Program-made: the position numbers and the translations under genes
Source of the DNA: Megamerina dolium
Lineage: Eukaryota; Arthropoda; Insecta; Diptera; Megamerinidae
Reading direction: 5' to 3'
Length of the DNA: 64,000 bases
Assembly: GCA_963854835.1 (NCBI GenBank)
Contig: OY978527.1
Coordinates: 43,846,040-43,910,039 of the forward strand
Notes under the pieces: generated by a model
The model's database searches: none
The model's input: only the letters and a program-made list of their open reading frames with translations
Told to the model about the DNA's origin: nothing
Part shown: positions 23,960-33,796 of the stretch, one piece after another
Layout of the letters: each line of letters begins with the position of its first letter
Position numbering within the stretch: the first letter of the stretch is position 1

Positions 23960-25776
23960 CTTGATTTGATTTGGAACAAAAGCTGAAAGAGACCTACCTC
24001 TGAGAACACAGGCGTTTTCTGATGATCAAAGATTAACTTTATATATATTCAATTATACATATTTGATACTACAATATTTTACGATTATGTTTATGAATGT
24101 TTAATTAAATTGTGATAACACAGGTCTCGGTAGCTGCTCTACTAGCCATAGAAGAAGGCTTCCAGAAGGTAGCATTACTGAATTCAACAATACACCAGAT
24201 GAAGAAGTCCAATAACTAGCGCTTTTCCAGTAACTCTAATTTCGTTTACCTCATTTTCTGGCACTTCCTTCTTGTCATCACACTCTTGAGCATATTCAGC
24301 ATTTACCACAACGTCAGTGTGCGAAATGGTTTTATTAGTTCCTCAACATCGCGATGGACAAGCTATTTCATAATTTGTTATATGAATCATATATTTGGAA
24401 AAAAATATGATCAGGAACATTATAATACGTAATACGTAAAAATGATACAATAGAGCAATATCGTCGTTGGATCATCTCGTTCTGATCTGTTTCTCCTATC
24501 GACGCCACCCTACGTTGATACTAAAATCGTTTTGTACAAAAATATTTTTTATATGAAAGAATTATTTGTCAAAGTCCTGAGGGTCAAAATTGATTTTAAG
24601 CACATATTTTCTAGGGCAAAGACCTGTTCTTTTTCTCGTTTTTCTATACTTTATCGAAAAAAATTGACCATCTCTTAAACACATTCATCCATTTTACCTA
24701 ATTTTGTTTAATATAATTTGCATTATTTAATTTAGGCGATTTATTAACTTTTTGGTGTCATTTAAATTAAAAAAAAATATTTTCAACAATTTTAGGTAAA
24801 CAAAATTCATTTCTAAATCATTTGGATTTTCCTATTTTCATATTTATGTTGTAGTAATGTTGAATTAAATAACTTTTTTATAAATCATAATTTACTTATA
24901 ATTCTCAATTAAAAAAAAAATAAATAATGGTATGAGTAATTTTAATTAAATATCAACTTCCATATTTTATATACTTGTATGATTAAGTAAATTGAGTTCG
25001 AAAAAAATTGTGCAACCGAAACTTTAATTTTGTTCGATAGTGCGTTAAAGATATCGTTTAATCAACCAATGAGATCATAATCTAAAATCAGATAATGAAA
25101 TAGCATTTGTAATAATAAAGAGAAAAAAGAAAAGAACTAATTTGTAAAACTAACGACTTTATGCACGCAAGCAATATTTTATAGCAAATATTTTGATGAT
25201 ATTAGAAACTTACAATGTATCGCTTATGCACATGAGTATTTTTTAATAGTTTCTTTAATGGAATTCCTGTATAAATGTCCATTTTCAGAGAAATCATTAT
25301 CATAATCATTTCATAATGATAAATAGATTTTTCATTTTATTACAATTTTTTTTTTGTGATGTGATTCATCGATAATACTATGTGTGTGAATTCACCTCGT
25401 TTAAATTCTCTCAATGGAAATCAATTTGAACATCGTAAATAAATCTTAGCTTAAAATGAAAACTTGATTACGCACGAATGCATGTGGAAATATGCACAGA
25501 ATAATGACAATAATACCACAATACTGATGTGAATTCTTAATAGCATATGCGTGTCAAAGAGGTGTGTTATTTAAACACATAAAGCTTTATGTTCTCATGA
25601 AAATAATATAATATATTTCACGCCCAATCACGTACACCTTCACACATAGGTATTAGGTATAGAAAGACTGACAAATTCACTCGTATAAAATATTTATCAC
25701 CTTTTGTACTAATATAATATAGATATATGAAAATAAAGAAGATGGCATTGCATTCTGCTTAAAATCTATTTCTATA
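23960..25776. other. AT-rich, no gene seen
   Basis: No domain or element end recognised; long A/T runs occur at 24770-24920. Confidence 0.5.
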
Positions 25777-25928
25777 TATCAGATGTAGTAAAAAGAAATC
25801 CATTATTTTTCCAATAGATGGTTTTAGTAATATGTATCTCGCGTATGGCGATAAGATTTCGTACTAGATAAACTTTTCAGGCAGTTTTGTGATTGATTGA
25901 CTCAGTATTGTTTGAGTACAACTCAAAG

Positions 25929-26950
25929 ATGGATACCAGTAAAGAGAAAATACGCCATATTTTACAGTTTTTCTTCCATAAAAGCGAACACGCCAGCCAG
26001 ACGGCTGAAAATGTAAATAGTGTTTATGGTCCTAATACTGTAACAGCCAATCATGTGCAATTTTGGTTTCGTCGATTCCGTTCCGGTAATTTTGATGTCA
26101 AAGATGCACCACGCTCTGGAAGGCCAATTGTCGAAAATATCGACAAAATAATGGAAATCGTCGAGTCTGACTGTCATGTAAGCACTGTTTCTATTGCCCA
26201 GGAGCTATGTATTGCACAAAAAACCGTTTGGAACCATTTAAATAAGGCTGGATACAAAAAGAAGCTTCATGTATGGGTGCCACACAAGTTAACGTAAAAA
26301 AACCTCATGGACCGAATTTCCATCTGCGAATCGCTGCTGAATCGCAACAAAATCGATCCATTTCTAAAGCGTATGGTTACTGGTGATGAAAAGTGGGTCA
26401 CTTACGATAACGTCAAGTGAAAATGGTCGTGGTCGAATCGCGGTGAGCCGGAGCAAACGGTGACCAAGCCAGGATTGACGGTCGGGAAGGCTTCGCTATG
26501 TGTTTGGTGGGATTGGCAGGGAATCATCTACTATGAGCTGCTCCCCTACAGCCAAACTCTCAATTCGAAGGAAGTCTGAAGGAAGCAATCGACCAGAAGC
26601 CGTCAGCTGTGGCCAATAGGAGAGGAATTGTGTTCCGTCAAGACAACGCCAGGCCACACACATCGATATTGATTCGTCAGAAGCTCTGGGAGAATGATTG
26701 AGAGGTTTTTATGCATCCACCTTATAGTCCGAACCTGGTATCAAGTGATTACTACCTGTTCCTGTCTATGGCGAATGATTTTGCTGGTGAAAAATTCGCC
26801 TCAAGAGAAGCTTGGGAAAATCGACTGTCCCAGTTTTTTGCCAATAGGAACGAGGGTTTCTGTGAGAGCGGCATTTTGAAATTATCTTAAAAATGGCAAC
26901 AAGTTATCGAAGAAAACGGTACATATGTGACTTAAATCGGATCATTCTAA
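25929..26950 (+). pseudogene. Mariner transposase, irritans-like DD34D, stops present
   Basis: It opens MDTSKEKIRHILQFFFHKSE and then runs through two HTH-like parts to WVPHKLT (ends near 26290), where a stop occurs. It resumes with MVTGDEKWVTYDN (first Asp), FRQDNARPHTS (second) and PPYSPNLVSSDYYLF (third). I count 34 residues between the second and third Asp. Stops lie after WVPHKLT, after YDNVK and at a TGG-to-TGA change in WEND*EV, and there is at least one indel near 26570. The C-terminal phrase WQQVIEENGTYVT sits just before the LINE insertion. The first 123 codons are open, but the protein would lack the catalytic domain. Confidence 0.88.
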
Positions 26951-28011
26951 CTATGCTAAGGAGGGCGATTTTGAGGGTAGCTGGGAACAACGTCAGCACA
27001 GGCAGTTATCTCAACCGAAGGAAGGTAGAACTTCTGGCTGAGCAACTTCCTGAAATCTCGATGCCAAGTGACGTAATACTCCCAAGGTTCAGCTTTAAGA
27101 AACATTTTAAAACTGAGCTTAGTAACAAAAAACATTGGGAAGGTATATCGAAAACATATAAGATAAACCAGTACATGATAACATGGTACACCGACGGTTC
27201 CCTCACCGATGACGGAGCCGGAGCAGGTGTATTCGGACCAGGGAAAAGATACTCTGAACCATTAGGTAAGAACACCTCTATCTTTCAAGCGGAAGTCTAC
27301 GCGATAGATAGATGTGCGCACTTTAATCTGGAACGGAATTACCGGAATCGCAGAATAGCAATACTGAGTGACAGCCAGGCGGCTATCAAAGCACTCAAAT
27401 CCCACCAGGTTACATCATATCTGGTGATGGAGTGCATTGAAAAACTGAACATCCTGGGCCAACTCAATCAGGTGTGGATTCTATGGGTTCCGGGGTACGT
27501 AGGGATCGATGGAAATGAAATGGCAGATAAGCTTGCCAGGAAGGGAGCCTCAACCCCATTTGTAGGGCCTGAACCATTCTGTGGATTAGGATCGGGTAAC
27601 ATCTCCCGTATCATCTGGGAAGAAGAGAATAGACAAAGAAGCTTATACTGGGAAAACTTACCGGGGATAACACACTCCAAACTAGCGCTAGGGACATACA
27701 ACCTGAAACGCTACGAGGAATGTATGAGTCTAACGAAGAACAACATGCGAATTATTACGGGATTATTAACAGGGCACTGTAGGCTGAATTATCACCTAAC
27801 AAAACTGGGAATTTTCTCTGATGCTCTCTGTGGGTTCTGCAGGGAAGAGGACGAGACCGCACAACACGTGATAGGAACTTGTCCTGCACTGATACACAAG
27901 AGAAGGAAATACCTCGGAGATTTCATCATACCCGAGGATGAAATTAGACTCTGTGAATTGGGACCAATACTAAAATTCATCGAGGGAACTGGGCTGAGAG
28001 ACACACTCTAG
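26893..28011 (+). pseudogene. LINE ORF2 C-terminus: RNase H domain and CCHC motif, chimeric 5' end
   Basis: This is a 372-codon open frame. The first ~22 codons are mariner 3' sequence read in a non-transposase frame; the rest is LINE ORF2. The RNase H active-site set is complete: D101 (WYTDGS), E134 (FQAEVYA), D160 (LSDSQAA) and D212 (NEMADKLA). VPGYVGIDGNE matches the usual VPGH..I.GNE motif, except that the His is Tyr. A C-x2-C-x8-H-x4-C knuckle (CGFCREEDETAQHVIGTC) follows, then an LGPILKFI tail. The whole frame is uninterrupted, in contrast to every other element here. The reverse transcriptase and endonuclease are absent. I infer a recently inserted, dead-on-arrival copy rather than a host RNase H gene. 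Confidence 0.85.
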
Positions 28012-28074
28012 CTCTGCGAAGGGGGCACAATAGATCTTATAGGTCGCGGTGCAACATCCCCACAACGATAATAA
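26960..28074 (+). mobile_element. 5'-truncated non-LTR retrotransposon with RNase H
   Basis: It is inserted in the mariner 3' end with an imperfect 12-bp target duplication, TAACTATGCTAA (26948-26959) and TAACTATGGTAA (28075-28086). The 3' UTR reads GGGCACAATAGATCTTATAGG and ends in an ATAATAATA tail. Only the end of ORF2 (RNase H and CCHC knuckle) is left. An RNase H after the reverse transcriptase is typical of I, R1 and LOA-group LINEs and not of RTE. Confidence 0.88.
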
Positions 28075-28140
28075 TAACTATGGTAAATAAAACCTTCAAT
28101 TTAATGCAAAATAATGGATTTCTTGTTACTAGACCTTATA

Positions 28141-30025
28141 TTCCATATATTGATTTTACTAGCTTTTCATTTCGGTATAAAATATAACCTTTTTGGTTTA
28201 TTTGAAAATTTCATATGGAAATATATAGTCTCAGTTAAATCTTATTTGAAAGGTGATATGTGTGTGTGTGTGTGTGTGCTTTTTTTGCACAAGCATTGAA
28301 TTATTTTGCAGCCATATATGAGCATTAAAAATAAGTTTTCAATTTCCTTCGATTTGATAATAGTAGTAATCATTTAGTCTACGTACCATGTTGATGCCAA
28401 AAAGCCAAACTATCAAGGAATGAAAGACAACAAAAAAAAAAAAAAAACAAATCTTAAGTATAATCATCATTTGAAGACTGAGCAATGGAAAATATTATAA
28501 TTTATTCAGAAGTGAAATTTTAAAGATTTTTATTTTACCTTGCATATATTTTGCACACGTACATAAGTTTAATCTATTCCACGTTCCAAGGTAGCGTCAT
28601 ATTTAGTTTTGTGTTTTCTTTTACATTTGATTTTGTGTTGTTGGTGTTCTTCACAGATGTTCTTTCTTTCGCTAACTTTAGTTTTAAAACAATTCGTGTT
28701 TGTTGTTGTTGTTGTTGTTCTTATTTTGAGAATTTAAAGATTTCATAAAGTCGGTTGCGGTATCATCTTTTGTTCATAAGTATATGAGAATTTGCGGTTA
28801 AATATGAAACCACACTAATGCACTTGCAATGTGAATTAACTTTAGTCTTGCCCAAGTTGAAGATTGTTTTAACCACCAAGAACTAAGATTTTTTGCAGAT
28901 TTGTGGTTATTTTAATCCATCTCAAATACGACATAGTACAAGTTAGCGCATATAAATATGGAATATAATTATGTATATGTGAGTGCAGAAAAAGTTCTTT
29001 CAATTGTCTGCTTATTTTTGTATTCCATAAGGCAAAATGTATGTTTGAGTATACATACATAGGTCTTAAATTTCTAGCCAATTTTAGTATCAGATTTTAA
29101 ATGAAGATTTAAATAAATTATATAAATACAATATATATGTGCTAGTATTTAATTACTTATTTGCAGAATTGTTATCCATATTTTAAGCAGCTGTCTTTAT
29201 CATTATCTTTATTTTATTTATATGCGCATCATTAGCGTTACCTCATTTCAATTGAAATCTGCGTTTCATCCATTTGCGTAAAGTGCCAAAAGAGAGAGGA
29301 ATTATGTGATTGTATGTGCGTGTGTAGTAAAAACGAAATACATAACAGAAGAATATAAACAAACAAAAAAAATGTATTATAATTTATTTTTCTTTTTAAT
29401 ACACAGATTTGGAAAAGATTGTCACACGTTTTTGAAGATGTGCACATGGAGAAAAATTGAGGTTAAATTATGCAAAAGAGAGGAACATAAAATATTCATA
29501 GTATTTTGAATATAGCTTAATTTTTGTTATTTTCTGAACGTATTTTTATTGCAACATTGGAAAATATCTTTTAACGTGATGAACACAGTATTGCTCATAA
29601 AAATTTCTTTCATATTATGTAATTTCTTTTAAAATTCTGTTTAAAATTTGTCAAAACATTTCATTGAATGTTCCAAACTTTATATTTCTTTTAAATGTTG
29701 CTGTGGCAATGTCTAGAATTAAGGTGAAGGAGAATATTTCTTCTTTCAAAGAGTGTCTACCTTTCGATAAGTAATTGGAAATGCTTCCAACAAATTCCAC
29801 CTGAAAGATCTTTGCGACAAAAAACAAGCTAAGCTACACGACATTTGCTCTCAGAATATATATATTAAATATAAATAAACCCTCTCAAACCCAGCAGGGT
29901 TTCCAAATTGACAGGCCTTCAGATTTACTCTCCCTGTTACACGAGAAGACGTTTCTTTTTTTCAGTTGATAATTTATATTTTTTAAGTATAAAAACACGG
30001 ACGCTTTTATTTAAATATAGAAATA
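28141..30025. other. AT-rich with simple repeats, no gene seen
   Basis: (GT)n at 28258-28278, an A-run at 28432-28447 and (GTT)n at 28698-28719. No domain recognised in the small open frames. Confidence 0.5.
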
Positions 30026-30037
30026 TTATCTTATAAT

Positions 30038-31671
30038 TCTTTTTCTTATGTGGCCATAACAACGGATGATTGATCCAGTCTTCTCTGTTCTTCGCTTGCT
30101 GGCGTCAATTGGATATTCCAAGCGCCGCCAGGTTACCCACTACTTGGTCCTTCCAACGGAGGTTTGGTCTTCCTTTTCTTCTGAGCCTCTAGCGGTTTGC
30201 GAATTAAATACCCTCTTCGCTATAGCGTCTTCTTTCACTCGCTCGACATGACCCAGCCAGTGCAGCCGCTGGATTTTGATTCGCCTCATGAGCTCATACA
30301 GCTCATCGTATCGTACCTCATTCGGTACTCGCCATCAACGCAAAAAGGTCCGAAGTTCCTGCGCAGAACTTTTCTCTCGAAAACTCCAAGCATTCTCTCA
30401 TCCGTGGTAGGACAGGAATAATAAGGGACTTGTAGAATATGATTTTCGATCTTCGAGAGAGGGCTCGACTACTCAATTGCTTACTCAGCCCAAATTAACA
30501 CCTGTTAGCATGAGTTATGCTACGCATAATCTCCAGGCTGACGTCATTACAGTTGTTGATGCTGGTTCCAAGATAGACGAAGTCCTTTACGACCTCGAAA
30601 GTGTAATTGTCAACAGTGACGTGTTGTCCAAGACGCCGGAACTCTTTGTTTGTTGATACTAGGTACTTCGTCTTGCCCTCGTTTACCGTAAGACCGCTTC
30701 GACGTGACTCTCGTTCCAATTCAGAGAATGCTGCACTGACTGCTCGCGAGTTGATACCGATTATGTCAATATCGTTGGCATACGCCAACAGCATGACACT
30801 TTTGTTGAAGATAGTGCCATTATGTCGTAGATCAGCAGCTCGTATTATTTTCTCCATAATACGAGTAAGATTGAAGAAGTCACACGATAACGAATCACCT
30901 TAAACGGAGGGAAGGGGTCCTACCCAATTTTCACTTCACAACGAGAGTTCAGCAGTGTCATTCTGCAAAGTCGAATGAGTTTTGCAGGCATATCAAATTC
31001 AGGTGTAAAGGTAACCCCTTATCGGACTGTCGAAAGCGGCTTTATAATCGACGAATAGGTGATGTGTGTCGATATGTTCTTCTTGGGTTTTTTCCAGGAT
31101 TTGGCGTAGTGTGACAATTTGATTGATGGTGGATTTATTCGGTCTGAAGCCACCCTGATAAGGTACAATCAGGTTGTGGAGCATAAGTTTCAATCTTTCA
31201 CACAATACGCACGATCAGACTTTGTATGCGATGCTCAGGAGACTTAAGCCACGGGTCTCCTTTCTTATGTATGGGACAGAGAACACTGAGACTCCAATCA
31301 TCGGGCATGCTTTCGTCCGACCATATTCTGCTTATGAGCTGGTGCATGCAGGTGAGCAGCTCATCGCCGGCGATCCTAAGCAACTCGGCAGGCAGGCCAT
31401 CTGCACCTGCAGCTTTGTTGTTCTTCAGCCTCATTATGGCTGTTTTAACCTCGTCATGGTTGGGTGGTGAAACGTCAAGACCATCATCCGTAATTGAGGT
31501 GTTCGGGCAATCTCCTCCACTGGCGGAATTGCCATTCAGTAACTTGGAGAAGTGTTCCCTACATAGACACACTCCGTACGCTCTGGACAACCGTAACCAG
31601 ATTCCCATTTCTGTGACGACTGGAAGAGGCTCCGGGATTTAAAGCACCACTCAGTCGCTTGATCTTATTTC
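30038..31671 (-). mobile_element. RTE-type non-LTR retrotransposon, 5'-truncated
   Basis: It is flanked by a perfect 12-bp target duplication, TTATCTTATAAT (30026-30037 and 31672-31683). The coding remains are on the minus strand: reverse transcriptase from about 31600 down to 30500, then the C-terminal region to about 30060. The C-terminal phrases YLGTSINN and HWLGHVERV are those of insect RTE-group elements. The 5' part with the endonuclease is missing. Confidence 0.85.
30060..31608 (-). pseudogene. RTE reverse transcriptase, frameshifted, YADD mutated
   Basis: On the minus strand the RT fingers read MRLKNNKAAGADGLPAELLR and LCPIHKKGDP. Next come PYQGGFRPNKST and HHLFVDYKAAFDS, the motif A Asp. 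The active-site motif, normally YADD, reads AYANDIDIIG (near 30780), so the first of the two Asp is now Asn. The thumb/C-terminal part (GKTKYLVSTNKE, VYLGTSINN) remains in a 120-codon open frame. Indels separate at least four frames, and the usual GxxQGD segment has been lost near 30900. A small frame on the opposite strand is a shadow. Confidence 0.85.
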
Positions 31672-31683
31672 TTATCTTATAAT

Positions 31684-32055
31684 GCTATCTTCAAAATAAT
31701 CAGATGAATTTTATAGTCAGTCAATTCCAAATTTTCTCGTTCAGTGTACGCTATGCCAAGTTTGCGCTTCATCCGCATGAAACGTGGTAAAGTATGTAAA
31801 TGGTGGATAATGTTTAATGGCATCATCATCAAGTCAATTTGATAAATAATGAAAGTGTAAAAAGAAAATAAAATGTCAAGTGAAAAAAAAGGGGGATAAG
31901 AGAAGAAACTTAAAAAAAGAAGGAAAAGAATCACATCGTTGCGTTGAGAACAACAAGAAAATTGAAGTATATGGAAGGAGTAGAAAAAAATCACTTAAAA
32001 GTTAAATTTTCTGTTGTGGTGCAAATACGAAACATGGGGATGAATATACAAAAAA
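31684..32055. other. AT-rich spacer, no gene seen
   Basis: A-rich sequence with no recognisable coding content, between the RTE and the DINE-like element. Confidence 0.5.
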
Positions 32056-32058
32056 AAA

Positions 32059-33796
32059 TCTCCTTACAGTCGGCTGGGGCCGACCAAACTATACCCTGCA
32101 TATGTAGATTTATATATAAAAAGTTTACTCGAATATCCAACTTTTCTTTTATTTCCACTTTTTGAGAAACAATTTTTGCATATACTACTAATTTACACCC
32201 GAAATATGGTTGACTTTGACGAAGTAAAAGGATTTTAAGATAATTCCGAGGCTTAGTATGGGAGCTATATAAAAGTGGGCGTGGCTTACCACTTTCTAGT
32301 AAATCCAATTAATTTTTCAATGTTAATCCACACCTTAAATTTGGTGTCCTATGTTGAATAGTTTCTAAGTTATGGTGGTTAACATTTTTGTTTAATTTCC
32401 TCAACTTTGTATGGGAGCCCCAATAAGAAGTGGGCGTGGTACGCTGATTTTTTGCCAGATTATTTACGACTACCATATTAACCTAAGTGTTAATTATGAT
32501 TGTTCTAGACAGAGGGATGCAGAAGTTACAGCTGTTTCAATTTAAAAGAAATTCGGTCATTTTGTATGGCGGCTACTATCAACAGTGGGAGTGGCGCGTC
32601 CATTTCCTGTGAGTCTAGTTGCTCCTACAATACTAATCAATACCTTAAATCTCGTTCTTTTACGCTAAATGGTTTATAAGTTATGGCGCTTAAAAGTTTT
32701 AGTTTAATTCCCTTGACTTTGTATGGGAGACCCATGAAGGAGTGGGCGTGGCACACTGATTTTCTGCCAGATTATTTCCGACTACGATATTAATTTAAGT
32801 GTCCATTATGATTATTCTAGACAGAAGATTGCCGAAGTTACAGCTGTTTCAATTTAAAATTTGTATATGGGCTACGATAAACAGTGGGCGTGGTACGCCC
32901 ATTTCCTGTGAGTTTAATTGCTCGTACAATACTAATCCATACCTTAAATCTCGTTGTCCTAGGTTAAATGGTTTGTAAGCTATGGAGCTTAAAATTTTAG
33001 TTTAATTCCCTCGACTTTGTATGGGAGACCCATGAAGGAGTAGGCCTGACACACTGATTTTCTGCCAGATTATTTCCGAATACGATATTAATTTAAGTGT
33101 CAATTATAGTTATTCTAGATACAAGATTGCCGAAGTTACAGCTGCTTCAATTTAAAAGAAGTACAGACACTTTGTATGAGAGCTACGCTAAAAAGTAGGC
33201 GTGGCTCAACCACTTTTCGCGAGATTATATAGTAGTATAATATAAGTCTATGTCCCAAATATTGTTGTCCCAAGTGGTATATTATGTGAGTTATAGCAAG
33301 TTAAAGATTTTGAAAATTTCGAGGTTAGTCGCTTTGAATGCTTGGTGTGGGCGTGGTTATTGACCGATCATGCCCAATATCAATCCCCTCCTTACCCTTG
33401 GATCATAGATTACTTATGCCAAATTTCACCGAAATAGCTCAATATTTACTCAAGTTATCGTGCGAACCAGCCAGGTGACAGACAGACGGACGGACGGACG
33501 GACGGACGGACGGACGGACGGACGGACGGACGGACGGACATCGTTAAATCGAAAATTTAATCGACGCTGATCACGAATATATATCTATGTCTATATCTAC
33601 GGAGATTCATTCACGGACGGACGGACGGACGGACGGACGGACGGACGGACGGACGGACGGACATCGTTAAATCGAAAATTTAATCGACGCTGATCACGAA
33701 TATATATCCATGTCGATATCTCCGGAGATTCCTTCAAGTGGACACAAACATCTGACCGAAATGAATATACCATGCATATTGCATTATGCAGGGTAT
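32059..33796 (-). mobile_element. DINE-like (mini-me/Helentron-type) element, inverted, with expanded microsatellite
   Basis: This is the reverse-complement counterpart of 15749-17316. The 3' hairpin GTCGGC-TGGG-GCCGAC lies at 32069-32084, next to TATACCCTGCATATG. Repeated GTGGGCGTGG units run through the middle. The 5' end is TGCAGGGTATA at 33787-33796. Unlike the other copies it has two (GGAC)n arrays, at about 33488-33540 and 33612-33663, with the core sequence between them duplicated at a 123-bp period. Confidence 0.85.
33476..33664. repeat. Two (GGAC)n arrays around a duplicated DINE core
   Basis: About 13 and 12 GGAC units, separated by a core beginning TCGTTAAATCGAAAATTTAA that occurs at 33541 and again at 33664. 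In the other copies the array is only 4-5 units of GTCC followed by GTCT. The open frame that reads poly(SVRP) through it is not a gene. Confidence 0.9.

Larger units (their letters stand above)
25779..28138 (+). mobile_element. Mariner (irritans-like, DD34D) split by a LINE
   Basis: The ends are inverted. Left reads TCAGATGTAGTAAAAAG and right, read inward, TAAGGTCTAGTAACAAG; both continue AAATCCATTATTTT. TA flanks both (25777-25778, 28139-28140). Subtracting the LINE at 26960-28074 and one copy of its 12-bp target duplication leaves about 1.23 kb, a normal mariner length. The transposase runs on the plus strand from 25929. Confidence 0.9.

Noticed and set aside
26893..28011. Host RNase H1 gene
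   Set aside because: The CCHC knuckle, the LINE-type 3' UTR, the ATAATAATA tail and the target duplications show a retrotransposon ORF2 end.
31226..31642. 138-codon plus-strand open frame
   Set aside because: It is the antisense shadow of the RTE reverse transcriptase on the minus strand.
33488..33664. Regularly spaced short repeats that could suggest a CRISPR-like array
   Set aside because: They are uninterrupted tetranucleotide units (GGAC)n inside a DINE-like element; there are no unique spacers and the genome is eukaryotic.
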